From Streptomyces sp. NBC_01431 (GTDB lineage Bacteria > Actinomycetota > Actinomycetes > Streptomycetales > Streptomycetaceae): a DNA stretch of 64,000 nucleotides. The notes beneath the pieces are model-generated. The model saw only the letters and a program-made list of their open reading frames with translations, searched no databases and was not told the origin of the DNA. Positions 16,489-25,129 of this stretch are shown here, in pieces. The stretch is taken from positions 7,440,001 through 7,504,000 of the forward strand of contig NZ_CP109496.1 of the NCBI RefSeq assembly GCF_036231355.1. The letters run 5' to 3'. A program made the position numbers and the translations under genes. The first letter of the stretch is position 1, and every line of letters begins with the position of its first letter.

Positions 16489-17268
16489 CGGGTCCTCTCG
16501 CGGGCTGTTGGCTCGCGGTGCCGGGCGAACGGAGCACCGGCCGTGTGCTTACGGCCGTGAGGCTCCGTGGGGGAGTGCGCAATCGTTCCAGTGCACGCCA
16601 ACGTGTCGCTAACGTCTCAACCAGCCTCGCGTTAGCGGGAGTTAGAGGTGATGCGGTTTCGGCGTTCTTGCCGCTCAGGATCGGCAGCCGATGGCGAGAA
16701 GTCGGCCGTGTTGGTGTGCCGCGATCACCGCCGGCCGAGGGGGGAGCGCGAGGCCAGTCCGCGACGCTACCCATGGCATCCCGCCCGACGCGGAGGCATT
16801 GCCGAGAGCAGCAGTGTTGGCGAGCACAGCCAGTGCCCCCCCCGACCCCCGCCACTGCCCACAACACACGGGACGCCAACGAGACGATCACCGCCAGGCC
16901 GGTCCGGGTGGCCGCAGAGCACCCCGAACTGCGCTCCGCCAAGCCGGTCCGGTGGGCGCGGACCAGCCCAAGCTGCGCGGCTGCCTCACACCGCCGAACG
17001 ACCTACCGGCGCCGAGCCACTCGCGGTCACACCCGGAGGACGGACTCGTCTCGCCGGTCTGCGAGGTCATCATGTAGCGCCGGGGAACCCACGTCATGCA
17101 CCCGGCAGTGAACCCCCGACCCGACGGCGACATCGCGCTGCCCTTCACCAACCTCTCCCCAGGGCAGCGCAGCGCGCACACCTGCGATGAGTTCCCGCCC
17201 CCCCCGGGCCGAAGGAGGGAGCCTGTGCCGCCCCGGCCGCCGCGCGGGGCACTTCGCTGAACTCTCCG
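16489..17268. other. 780-base region without a supported gene
   Basis: Besides the leader hairpin near 16550, I see only frames with poor codon bias and no family resemblance. Part of it (16840-17260) is C-rich with runs such as CCCCCC, and may be decayed coding sequence. Nothing else is callable. Confidence 0.4.
16529..16568 (-). promoter_or_regulatory. Hairpin in the leader of the SLT gene
   Basis: ACGGAGC and GCTCCGT form an outer stem around an inner CGGCCG/CGGCCG pairing, about 40-80 bases upstream of the start codon and so probably in the 5' untranslated region. I could not match it to a known riboswitch class. Confidence 0.45.
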
Positions 17269-17802
17269 TCAGCGGGCGAATTCCTTGAGGAAGGTTTCGC
17301 AGAAGGCCTTGAGGTCGTCCGGCTTGCGGCTGGTGATCAGCGTGTTGGAACCGGCGGTGCACACCTTGACGGGCTCGTCGACCCAGGTGCCGCCCGCGTT
17401 GGTGATGTCGGTGCGGAGACTCGGCCAGGACGTGAGGGTGCGCCCGCGCAGTACGTCGGCCTCGACCAGCGTCCAGGGTGCGTGGCAGATCGCCGCCACC
17501 GGCTTGCCCAGGTCGAAGAAGCCCTTCGCGAAGGCGACGGCGTCATCGTCCATGCGCAGCGCGTCGGGGTTGGCGACGCCGCCGGGCAGGACCAGCGCGT
17601 CGAAGTCCTCCGGCCGTGCCTCGCCGACCGTCCGGTCGACCGGGAAGGTGTCGGCCTTGTCCAGGTGGTTGTACGCCTGCACGCGCCCCGATTCGGTGGA
17701 GACCAGCTTCGGCGTGTGCCCGGCGTCGGTCACCGCCTGCCACGGCTCGGTCAGCTCGACCTGCTCGATGCCTTCGGGCGCCACGAGAAATGCCACCTGC
17801 AT
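17269..17802 (-). CDS. DJ-1/PfpI-family protein (type 1 glutamine amidotransferase-like)
   Basis: A 177-residue single-domain protein of the PfpI/YhbO group (deglycase, chaperone or protease-like stress proteins). MQVAFLVAPEGIEQVEL opens the fold, VLPGGVANPDALR follows, and the nucleophile-elbow cysteine is in AAICHAPWTLVEA with its usual His neighbour. The ATG at 17802 is chosen over one 84 bases upstream because GGAG sits eight bases before it and the protein then begins at the normal first strand. It is monocistronic. Confidence 0.92.
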   Translation of the reverse strand: MQVAFLVAPEGIEQVELTEPWQAVTDAGHTPKLVSTESGRVQAYNHLDKADTFPVDRTVGEARPEDFDALVLPGGVANPDALRMDDDAVAFAKGFFDLGKPVAAICHAPWTLVEADVLRGRTLTSWPSLRTDITNAGGTWVDEPVKVCTAGSNTLITSRKPDDLKAFCETFLKEFAR

Positions 17803-18186
17803 AGCGTTCGCTCCTGTCTGTATTTCACCGCGCGGCTCGGCGCGTTCCGGGCTGTCGGCGGGTGCCGACAGCACCACGCCCCTCATCGAGCATGGCCGCC
17901 CTCCGCGTATCCGGCCACATAGGACGCAAACGCCCCCTCAAGGCCTGTTTCGGCACCGGCACAGGGCCCAACCCAGCGCGCCGAGCGGCTGCGGCCGGGG
18001 TTTGCGATGTCATGCACGTGTGCGGGGTATGGGCGGATCGAGGCCGTTTCCAGGGCGAGGTCATCTGCGACGGCCGGGCAGGGTGATGGCCGTACGCACG
18101 GCCCGTCCGCCGGGCGCCCCGGTGCGGGCGCGGCGGGGACGGACGCGATTGGTCCTCCGAACCGCTGTACGTGGCCTCGGCGGCCA
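17803..18186. other. 384-base gap between the DJ-1 and MerR genes
   Basis: No gene is supported. A 9-bp hairpin, GCTGTCGGC/GCCGACAGC, at 17851-17872 lies about 50 bases upstream of the DJ-1 start and may be part of its leader or the end of another transcript. The rest is featureless. Confidence 0.4.
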
Positions 18187-18957
18187 TCACTGATGCGGGA
18201 TGTCGATCCCGGCTGCGCGCAGGTTCGCCTCGACCAGCCGGTTCAACCGCGCGATGGAAGGTACCTGGTCTTCCCGGTGGTGGTTGACGAGCCCGTACCG
18301 GGACGCGGCGTCGGACTGGTTCTGAGATCCGGTCGGCATCGCCACGCGGTCGGCGAGCAGCTTGTCGGCCAGCGCGGACGCCAGCCCCTCGATCCGCGGG
18401 TCGTCGGGATCCCACGACGTCGCATCCAAGGCGCGCTTGGTCAGCTCGATGAACGCGGGATCGTCAAGCCCGCGTTCAAGCCTGGTCAGGAAGGCGTCGA
18501 AGACCTCCGGGACCAGCGCTCTGGCCAGCACCAGGGCCTCCCGTTGCGTGGCCACGTACTCGGGGCCGAAGCCGAGATCGGCGAGTCGGTCCAGGACCGC
18601 GCAGGCGCGGTCGGGCAGCAGGGCCCGGTCGCCCTGGGCGAGCCGGTGCAGGGTGTCGCGGCGCGCGGTCAGGTCCTCGATCTGTTCGGTGAGCCGACGA
18701 TGTACGTCGTCCAGGGTGGCGGCGAACCGCTCGGGAGCGGCGTCGAGCAGGTCACCGATCCCGGCCAGCGGCACGCCGGCCCCGGCCAGGGTTCGGACCT
18801 GGACCAGCCGGAGCAGGTCGGCCGATCCGTAACGCCGATAGCCGGAACCGTCACGTTGCGGCTCGGCGACCAGGCCGAGCCGGTGATAGTGCCGCACGGT
18901 CTTGATCGTGACGCCGACGAACGCGGCCGCCTGACCGATCGTGAGTCCGTCTGCCAT
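18187..18957 (-). CDS. MerR-family transcriptional regulator
   Basis: A 256-residue regulator. The N-terminal winged helix reads LTIGQAAAFVGVTIKTVRHYHRLGL, followed by GYRRYGSADLLRLVQVRTLAGAGVPLAGI and a dimerisation helix (about 75-120, ERFAATLDDVHRRLTEQIEDL). The C-terminal part (about 130-256) is a long helical effector domain like that of multidrug-type MerR proteins of actinomycetes. Effector unknown. It starts four bases after the small 76-residue reading frame. A MerR-like operator lies at 19344 in the promoter region of the divergent serine hydrolase, which suggests that gene as a target. Confidence 0.92.
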   Translation of the reverse strand: MADGLTIGQAAAFVGVTIKTVRHYHRLGLVAEPQRDGSGYRRYGSADLLRLVQVRTLAGAGVPLAGIGDLLDAAPERFAATLDDVHRRLTEQIEDLTARRDTLHRLAQGDRALLPDRACAVLDRLADLGFGPEYVATQREALVLARALVPEVFDAFLTRLERGLDDPAFIELTKRALDATSWDPDDPRIEGLASALADKLLADRVAMPTGSQNQSDAASRYGLVNHHREDQVPSIARLNRLVEANLRAAGIDIPHQ

Positions 18958-18961
18958 CGGC

Positions 18962-19192
18962 TCAGCACACCTCCGGATCGTGGGCGGTCGCGATCTCGCG
19001 AACCGTGACGGCGGCACGCGGCTCTTTGCGCAGGAGCGAGCCGTGGTCGTCGGTGGCCCCCGTGCTCACCTTGAGGTATGGGTCGCGGGCGATCACAGGG
19101 GTGAGGGTAGCGCGCACCTGTTCCAACTCGTCACCCGTGTAGCCGAGGACGGCACCCGATCGAGCACGCACCTGCGCCGGGAGGGTGGGCAT
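18962..19192 (-). CDS. Hypothetical protein or 3' remnant upstream of the MerR gene
   Basis: A 76-residue frame with third-position G+C like its neighbours, ending in TGA four bases before the MerR ATG. It contains ARSGAVLGYTGDELEQVRA and DPYLKVSTGATDDHG and belongs to no family I recognise. There is no Shine-Dalgarno before its ATG. In a different frame just upstream, a coding-like stretch (DRALYAIRADQPAEIAIASH) continues, so this may be the 3' end of a frameshifted longer gene. Either reading needs comparison with relatives. Confidence 0.45.
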   Translation of the reverse strand: MPTLPAQVRARSGAVLGYTGDELEQVRATLTPVIARDPYLKVSTGATDDHGSLLRKEPRAAVTVREIATAHDPEVC

Positions 19193-19343
19193 GTGGAGGA
19201 CGGGCCGAGGGCGCGGCGTGGAGCGCGTGCGAAGCGATGGCGATCTCTGCGGGCTGGTCGGCTCGGATCGCGTACAACGCCCGGTCCGCGGCGGCGACGC
19301 CTGCTTTCGGTGCAGGCCGGCCCACGGTCGCGACAGAGGTTGA

Positions 19344-19362
19344 CCTTGACCTTGGGTCAGGG
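19344..19362. promoter_or_regulatory. Candidate MerR-type operator and promoter
   Basis: CCTTGACC-TTG-GGTCAGGG is an 8-3-8 inverted repeat with one mismatch. Two overlapping TTGACC -35-like hexamers begin at 19340 and 19346. This is the classical look of a MerR-controlled promoter and it lies about 100 bases upstream of the serine hydrolase start. I see no convincing -10. Confidence 0.5.
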
Positions 19363-19464
19363 TGCACGCTCATCGCATGGCCGCTTCGAAGGGGCCGGTG
19401 GCTACGGGCCGTTGTGGCTTTGAGCCGCGCCAAAAAACGTGCTGTCGCGAGATAAGGAATGACC

Positions 19465-20634
19465 ATGAGTGAGTCCCTCCACACCACGAAGAACTCCGCT
19501 GCCGGGCCGGACCGCCCGGAGCTGCAAAAGGCCATCCAGGAGATCGTCGATTCCGGGCTCGCCGGAGTGCAGTTGCGCGTACACGATGAGACCGGCGAGT
19601 GGGTCGGCAGTGCGGGCGTGTGCGAGCTGGGCGGGGACGCCAAGCCGCCGACCAACGGGCACTTCCGGATCGGCAGTAACACCAAGACCTTCACCGCGAC
19701 CCTGGTGCTGCAAATGGTGGCCGAAGGAAAGATAGGACTGGACGCCCCGGTGGCCGACCACCTGCCCGGATACGGCCTTGACCGGCGCATCACGGCGCGG
19801 ATGCTGTTGCAGCACACCAGCGGGCTGTTCAACTTCACCGGCGAGGTCTACGACGACGGGACGGTCATGCCGGGGATCCCCGCGATGGCCCAGGAGTGGG
19901 TGGACAACCGGTTCCGTACCTACCGGCCCGAGGAACTGGTTCGGCTGGCGTTGTCCAAGCCCGCGCGGTTTGAGCCGGGGACGGACTGGAGCTACTCCAA
20001 CACCAACTACGTGCTGGCCAGGCTGCTGGTAGAGAAGGCCAGCGGCCGCTCCTACGGTGAGGAGATGCAACGGCTGATCCTGGGACCGCTCGGTCTGTCG
20101 GGCACCGTGGTGCCGGACGCCTCGCCGGAGATCCCCGAGCCGCACGCCCACGGCTACTACCGGTACCAGGATGCCGGTGAGTGGAAGACGGCCGACGCCA
20201 CCCGCTTCAACCCCTCCTGCCTCTCCGCCGCCGGTGACATGATCTCGACCACCGAGGATCTCCACACGTTCTTCTCGGCGCTGCTGGGCGGCAGGCTTCT
20301 GCCGGCTCCGCTGCTGGCCGAGATGCGCAGGCCGCACCCCAAGAGCGGCGACTACCGCTACGGCCTCGGGCTGTTCGTGCAGGACACGGACTGCGGCGGC
20401 ACCATCCTCCACCACAACGGCGGCCTTTGGGGCTGGGCGGCGCTCATGTACAGCACGCCCGACGGCAGTACGACCCTCACCGCCTCGCTGACCTTCGGGG
20501 ATGCCGAACTCGACCTCGCCGCCATAGCCGGGGCGCTTGAGAAGGTGAAGCAGCGGCTCGTCAACGAGGTGTTCTGCGGCGGGCAGTCCGGCCCGGCCGA
20601 CGAGGCGCCCGAGCCGACTCGGCCGACGGGCTGA
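19465..20634 (+). CDS. Serine hydrolase of the beta-lactamase / D-Ala-D-Ala carboxypeptidase fold
   Basis: A 389-residue class C-type fold protein. SxxK is in FRIGSNTKTFTA, the Tyr-x-Asn in WSYSNTNYVLA, and the third motif in LHHNGGLWGW (H-N-G in place of K-T-G, as in many esterase/aminopeptidase relatives). No signal peptide is visible, so it seems cytoplasmic. ATG at 19465 is chosen over 19459 because AAGGA abuts the first but is six bases from the second. The MerR-like operator upstream suggests control by the divergent regulator. Substrate unknown; esterase or peptidase more likely than true beta-lactamase. Confidence 0.88.
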   Translation: MSESLHTTKNSAAGPDRPELQKAIQEIVDSGLAGVQLRVHDETGEWVGSAGVCELGGDAKPPTNGHFRIGSNTKTFTATLVLQMVAEGKIGLDAPVADHLPGYGLDRRITARMLLQHTSGLFNFTGEVYDDGTVMPGIPAMAQEWVDNRFRTYRPEELVRLALSKPARFEPGTDWSYSNTNYVLARLLVEKASGRSYGEEMQRLILGPLGLSGTVVPDASPEIPEPHAHGYYRYQDAGEWKTADATRFNPSCLSAAGDMISTTEDLHTFFSALLGGRLLPAPLLAEMRRPHPKSGDYRYGLGLFVQDTDCGGTILHHNGGLWGWAALMYSTPDGSTTLTASLTFGDAELDLAAIAGALEKVKQRLVNEVFCGGQSGPADEAPEPTRPTG

Positions 20635-20678
20635 GCACCCCATACCCGTACGCCTTGAACCGGAACTCCTCGAAGTTG

Positions 20679-21086
20679 CTACGTCCGCCTCGGCCCCTTC
20701 CGCACATCCGTGGGGGGAAGGGGACTGCCGATACGCAGCAGATTGCCGCTGCGGTCCACGAGGGCGAACTCGCGCATGCGGTAGTCGGTGTCGGTGGGCG
20801 GCTCCAGACGACTACCGGTGCTCTGGTCTTTGGGTACGCCGACCTGGGCCCACGCGCGGTGGAGGGCCTCCGCGTCCGCCACGTGCACGTAGCAACTGCC
20901 CGCCGTAGCAAGCGGATCCACCCCGGGGTGATGCCAGAAGTGCAGCTCCACGGTGTTCCGAACCATGATCAGGTAGCCGTATTGTTCCGGCGGCGCACCT
21001 CGCGGCTCAAACCCGAGGCGGACATAGAAGCCGAGCGTCTCACCCAGATCTCGGCTGGGCAGGATGGGCACCGCGTACTCGTCCAT
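20679..21086 (-). CDS. VOC-family (glyoxalase/bleomycin resistance-like) protein
   Basis: A 135-residue protein of one VOC domain: AVPILPSRDLGETLGFYVRLGFE opens it, VELHFWHHPGVDP is the centre and EFALVDRSGNLLRIGSP the end. It resembles bleomycin-binding resistance proteins, which sequester the drug as dimers, but the fold serves many functions. It converges with the serine hydrolase gene 45 bases away. Confidence 0.88.
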   Translation of the reverse strand: MDEYAVPILPSRDLGETLGFYVRLGFEPRGAPPEQYGYLIMVRNTVELHFWHHPGVDPLATAGSCYVHVADAEALHRAWAQVGVPKDQSTGSRLEPPTDTDYRMREFALVDRSGNLLRIGSPLPPTDVRKGPRRT

Positions 21087-21312
21087 GCGTCAAACCGTAG
21101 CGCGCTGCCCCAACTCCTGGGCTGGCAAGGGACCTTGGGTGCTTCTGGGCAACCTGTCCGCGTCGCACAAGGCGCCAAGTTCTGGAGTAGGGCAGAGGAA
21201 ATGCCGGGGTCGGGCTGTGCGCCGCGGGTGGTTGAGGACAGCCGGGTCGCAGGGGCGGGGCCACTTCAACGAGGCTTTGGACGGGACTTGAAGCAGGGGG
21301 CATCGATGTCGG

Positions 21313-22092
21313 TCAGTCGCGTACGTGCAGCCCGAAACCCGTGCGGCCCGCGGGCTCCAGTCCCTCCTTCAGGTGCAGCGAGGGGATCTCGTAGTCGCCG
21401 AAGTTCTGCCGCCGGAACGCGATCGGCTCGGTCGACTCCAGGGTGAGCAGGCGCTGTTCCCAGGCCTTGGCGACATCGTGGTAGTCGTCGCCGGTCATCC
21501 GGTCGGTGCCGTACAGCACGAACGGCGGCAGCACCTCGATGCCCGGGTAATAGAGGATGCCGTGCTGGATCGGGAACAGCAGATCGTCGATGGGACCGTT
21601 GATCCCGCGAGCGGCGTAGTGCGACTCCGGGCCGCCGGCGGTGACCGACAGCAGAGCCTTCTTGCCCGCGAGGGTGCCTTCGCCGAAGCGCTCACCGTAC
21701 TGGGTGTCGCTGTGCTCGCCGACACCGTAGGCGAAGCGGTAGGTGAACACCCGGTCCACCCAACCCTTGAGGATCGCGGGCATGGTGTACCACCACAGCG
21801 GGAACTGGAAGATGATCGTGTCGGCCCACAGCAGCTTCTCCTGCTCGGCGAGGACGTCCGGGGTGAGCGTCCCGGCATCGAAGGCCCGGCCCGAGTCCAG
21901 CGCGACCCTCAGCGGACTTGAGGCGTCGGGGCCGTAGTCCGCGGCATCCACGACGGCCTTCCAGTTCATCGCGTACAGATCGCTCACCCGTACCTCGTGC
22001 CCGGCGGTCTCCAATGTGGACACCGCGAGGTCCTTCAGTGAGCTGTTGAGCGACTTCGGCTCCGGGTGGGCGTGGACGACCAGCGTCTTCAT
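21313..22092 (-). CDS. Flavodoxin-fold NAD(P)H:quinone oxidoreductase
   Basis: A 259-residue protein of the NQO1/YwrO/MdaB group that reduces quinones by two electrons with FAD or FMN. It begins KTLVVHAHPEPKSLNSSLKD, the usual nucleotide-phosphate motif. It contains IIFQFPLWWYTMPAILKGWVDRVF and LLSVTAGGPESHY, both characteristic. AAGGAG sits about five bases before the ATG. It is divergent from the MmyB-type regulator (gap 140 bases), a very common Streptomyces arrangement in which the regulator controls the reductase. Confidence 0.93.
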   Translation of the reverse strand: MKTLVVHAHPEPKSLNSSLKDLAVSTLETAGHEVRVSDLYAMNWKAVVDAADYGPDASSPLRVALDSGRAFDAGTLTPDVLAEQEKLLWADTIIFQFPLWWYTMPAILKGWVDRVFTYRFAYGVGEHSDTQYGERFGEGTLAGKKALLSVTAGGPESHYAARGINGPIDDLLFPIQHGILYYPGIEVLPPFVLYGTDRMTGDDYHDVAKAWEQRLLTLESTEPIAFRRQNFGDYEIPSLHLKEGLEPAGRTGFGLHVRD

Positions 22093-22232
22093 GGGAACTC
22101 CTTCGGATCAGGTGCCTCCGATTCTGGGCGTTACGGCGCCCGCCGTTCAGGGGCGCCTCTTCCATCGGACGGGACTTCCTGGTACTGGCGGGACCACCTT
22201 CACGGGCCCCGATCGAGGCCATACTGGGAGGC

Positions 22233-23123
22233 ATGGACGATCTTGCGGGCTTCCTGCGAACCCGGCGCTCCCGAGTCGACCCGGCTGCCGTGGGCATCCC
22301 CACCGACAGTCGCCGCCGGGTCGAGGGGCTGCGTCGCGAAGAGGTCGCGCACCTGGCCGGAGTCAGCGTCGACTACTACGTACGCCTGGAGCAGGGCCGG
22401 GCGACCCAGCCTTCCGAGCAGGTCCTCGACGCGCTCGCCCGCGTCATCGGCCTCGACGAGACCGAACGCGGTCACCTCTACCGGCTTGCCCGGCAGCGCC
22501 GCCGTCCCGCGAAGGCGCCGGGCGGGCGGGTCCGACCGGAGGTGCTGCGGATCCTCGACCTGGTCGCCGGCGCACCCGCGCTGATCATGGACTACCGCCT
22601 GGACGTGCTCGCCGGGAACCGCCTGGCAGGGCTCCTCTACGGTCGGCCGATGCCGGGCCTGAACACCGCCCGGCACATCTTCCTTGAGGAGGCCGAGCGC
22701 GGTCTTTACGCGGATTGGGAGAAATGCACCCTCGACGTGGTCGGGCATCTGCGTCTGGCCGCCGGTAAATACCCTGAGGATCCCCGTCTGGCCTCGCTCA
22801 TCGGCGAGTTGGCGATGGGCAGCGAGCGCTTCCGCCGACTCTGGGCCCGCGCGGACGTGCGCGCCCGCACACATGGACGCAAGGCGTACCGGCACCCCCT
22901 GGTCGGCCTGCTGGAACTCCACCAGGAGAACTTCGCCCTACCGAACGAGCCGGGCATGGAGTTGCTGGTGCTGTCCGCGGCTCCCGGCAGCCCCGCCGAG
23001 GACGGACTGCGCCTGCTCGCAGGCCTGGGCGCGGACGGCGGTGACGTGCATCCCCCGGTGCACGCTCAGGTCCGCGAGCAATGCGACAACGGCCGCCCGA
23101 CACCGGGAACGCCCCCACACTGA
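22233..23123 (+). CDS. XRE-type regulator with MmyB-like ligand-binding domain
   Basis: A 296-residue regulator. The N-terminal helix-turn-helix reads RRVEGLRREEVAHLAGVSVDYYVRLEQGR (about 28-57). The C-terminal domain (about 100-270, ILDLVAGAPALIMDYRLDVLAGNRLAGLLYG) is the MmyB-like PAS fold thought to bind a fatty acid or other small ligand. GGGAGG is one base from the ATG, closer than usual, but the resulting N-terminus (MDDLAGFLRTRRSRVDP) is the standard one. Likely controls the divergent quinone reductase. Confidence 0.93.
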   Translation: MDDLAGFLRTRRSRVDPAAVGIPTDSRRRVEGLRREEVAHLAGVSVDYYVRLEQGRATQPSEQVLDALARVIGLDETERGHLYRLARQRRRPAKAPGGRVRPEVLRILDLVAGAPALIMDYRLDVLAGNRLAGLLYGRPMPGLNTARHIFLEEAERGLYADWEKCTLDVVGHLRLAAGKYPEDPRLASLIGELAMGSERFRRLWARADVRARTHGRKAYRHPLVGLLELHQENFALPNEPGMELLVLSAAPGSPAEDGLRLLAGLGADGGDVHPPVHAQVREQCDNGRPTPGTPPH

Positions 23124-23282
23124 CGGCCTTCCGGTCCCCGGCCTGCCGCGCGGCAGGAGCCAGGCGGTCTTTCCCAACTCCAGTGCCGCGACCTGGAGAG
23201 CGCGCATGAGGCCGAACTGAGCGCCCCCGACGCGGAGTTCAGCCGGCGCGGCAGCGACCAGGCATGGAGCCGGATTCGACGC

Positions 23283-24362
23283 TTACGGCGTGCCGGGGAG
23301 CCGGACCGTGACGAGGAGACCGCCGTCGGGGCGGGGGACGAAGTCGAGGGTCCCGTCGTGGGCGCGGACGATGCTGTGCACGATGGCCAGGCCGAGGCCG
23401 ACGCCGGCGTGCTCGTCGGTGCGTACGCGTTCCGTTCCGCGCTGGAAGGGTTCGGTGAGGGTCGGTACCAGTTCCGGCGGCACGCGATGGCCCGTGTTCT
23501 CGACCCGCAGCACGCTCGTGTCGCCGCGCGCTTCGGTGTGGACCGTCACGGTGCCGCCGGTGGGCAGGTTGTGGACGATGGCGTTCTGGACGAGGTTCGT
23601 CACCATGCGCAGCAGGAGTTCCGCGGAGCCGCTGGTCGGGGCCGCTTCGCCGGTGACGTCGAGCGTGATCCGGCGCTGTTCGGCGAAGCGGAGCAGGGTT
23701 TCGGCGGCTTCTTCGGCGACGAGGGAGAGGTCGACGCTTTCGCGGGTGAAGGTGCCGCGGTCGCTGCGGCTGAGCAGCAGGAGGGCCTCGGTGAGGTCGA
23801 TCGCGCGCGTATTGACGGCTTGCAGGCGTTCGAGGAGTTCGTCGTGGTCCCGCACGGGGCCCCTGCGGGCGATGTCGAGCAGCGTCCGCGAGATGGCCAG
23901 CGGGGTGCGCAGTTCGTGGGAGGCGTTGGCGGCGAACCTCTGGTGCTCGGCGACGTGCGACTGGAGTTGTCCGAGCATCGCGTCGAAAGCGTCGGAGAGT
24001 TCACGGAACTCGTCCTGGCGGCCCTTCATGCCGATCCGGTGGGACAGCGACCCGTTCCCCGCCATCCGTGCCGCATCGGTGATCTGTGTCAGCGGTGCGA
24101 GCATGCGGCCGGCGAGGATCCATCCGCCCAGGAGGCCGAAAGCGAGCAGGAAGACCATCGCCAGGGCCGCGGCGGGGGCGAAGACTCGCACGAGGAGGTA
24201 GCGGTTGGGCGCGATCCCGAGAAGTCCCTGTGAGTTGTCGGGTACGTAGCGCAGCAGGAACACCCACACCACGGCCAGCAGGAGAGCGCCGGCGATGGCG
24301 AGGAATCCGGCGTAGCTGAGGGTGAGTTTCAGCCGGGCGCTGAGCCCTGGGCGTCTACGCAT
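23283..24362 (-). CDS. Sensor histidine kinase
   Basis: A 359-residue two-component kinase. It has TM1 (about 13-36), a short extracytoplasmic loop (VPDNSQGLLGIAPNRY), TM2 (about 57-80), HAMP (81-130), a HisKA domain with phospho-accepting His in FAANASHELRTPLAI, and a HATPase domain with N box NLVQNAIVHN and G box HAGVGLGLAIV. The 25-residue loop suggests it senses a membrane signal rather than a large ligand. The start overlaps the response regulator stop by eight bases (ATGCGTAG), so the pair is co-translated. With the VanZ-like gene upstream it may respond to envelope stress; inferred. Confidence 0.95.
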   Translation of the reverse strand: MRRRPGLSARLKLTLSYAGFLAIAGALLLAVVWVFLLRYVPDNSQGLLGIAPNRYLLVRVFAPAAALAMVFLLAFGLLGGWILAGRMLAPLTQITDAARMAGNGSLSHRIGMKGRQDEFRELSDAFDAMLGQLQSHVAEHQRFAANASHELRTPLAISRTLLDIARRGPVRDHDELLERLQAVNTRAIDLTEALLLLSRSDRGTFTRESVDLSLVAEEAAETLLRFAEQRRITLDVTGEAAPTSGSAELLLRMVTNLVQNAIVHNLPTGGTVTVHTEARGDTSVLRVENTGHRVPPELVPTLTEPFQRGTERVRTDEHAGVGLGLAIVHSIVRAHDGTLDFVPRPDGGLLVTVRLPGTP

Positions 24363-25038
24363 GCGTACGGCCGGGGGCGATGGTGTCGATCCGGTAGCCG
24401 ACGCCGGGAACCGTGGCGATGATCCATGGTTCGCCGAGCCGTTTGCGTAGTGCGGAGACGGTGATGCGGACGGCGTTGGTGAGCGGGTCGGCGTTCTCGT
24501 CCCAGGCCCGTTCCAGCAGTTCTTCGGCGCTGATGACGCCGCCCTCGGCGGCGACGAGGACTTCCAGCACGGCGAACTGTTTGCGGGTGAGCGCGACGTG
24601 GCGTCCGTCGCGGGAGACCTCCCGGCGGAAGGGGTCGAGCCGCAGGCCCGCGATCTCGCGGACGGGGGGCCGGGCGTACGCGCGTCTGCGGTCGAGAGCC
24701 CTCAGCCGCAGGACGAGCTCCTGCAGCTCGAACGGTTTGGTGAGGTAGTCGTCGGCGCCGAGCCCGAATCCGGAGGCCTTGTCGTCGATCCGGTCGGCAG
24801 CGGTGAGCATGAGGATCGGGATGCCGCTGCCGGACGCGACGATGCGGCGGGCGACCTCGTCGCCGGACGGGCCGGGGATGTCGCGGTCCAGGACCGCGAG
24901 GTCGTAGGAGTTGACGCTGAGCAGTTCCAGGGCGGAGTCGCCGTCGCGGGCGATGTCGGCGGCGATCGCCTCAAGGCGCAGACCGTCACGGACGGCCTCG
25001 GCCAGGTACGGCTCGTCCTCCACGATCAGTACGCGCAT
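24355..25038 (-). CDS. OmpR-family response regulator
   Basis: A 227-residue protein. The receiver domain (1-115) has the acidic pocket in VEDE, the phospho-accepting Asp in LAVLDRDIPG, the Thr in MLTAAD and the Lys in YLTKPFEL. The C-terminal winged helix (about 125-222) has RLDPFRREVSRDGRHVALTRKQFAVLEVL and ends GVGYRIDTI. LDRD recalls CutR-type regulators. It lies 91 bases after the VanZ-like gene and overlaps the kinase gene. Confidence 0.95.
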   Translation of the reverse strand: MRVLIVEDEPYLAEAVRDGLRLEAIAADIARDGDSALELLSVNSYDLAVLDRDIPGPSGDEVARRIVASGSGIPILMLTAADRIDDKASGFGLGADDYLTKPFELQELVLRLRALDRRRAYARPPVREIAGLRLDPFRREVSRDGRHVALTRKQFAVLEVLVAAEGGVISAEELLERAWDENADPLTNAVRITVSALRKRLGEPWIIATVPGVGYRIDTIAPGRTHA

Positions 25039-25129
25039 GCCCGAAGCCTAAGCAGCACTACATATCGCCGACGTATGCGAAGACGTATGTGAAGGCATGC
25101 ACGGACCTGTGCACACCGGCACACGCGAC

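Noticed and set aside
19465..20634. Class C beta-lactamase resistance gene
   Set aside because: SxxK and YxN fit the fold, but the third motif is H-N-G and no signal peptide is visible, so an esterase or peptidase is more likely.
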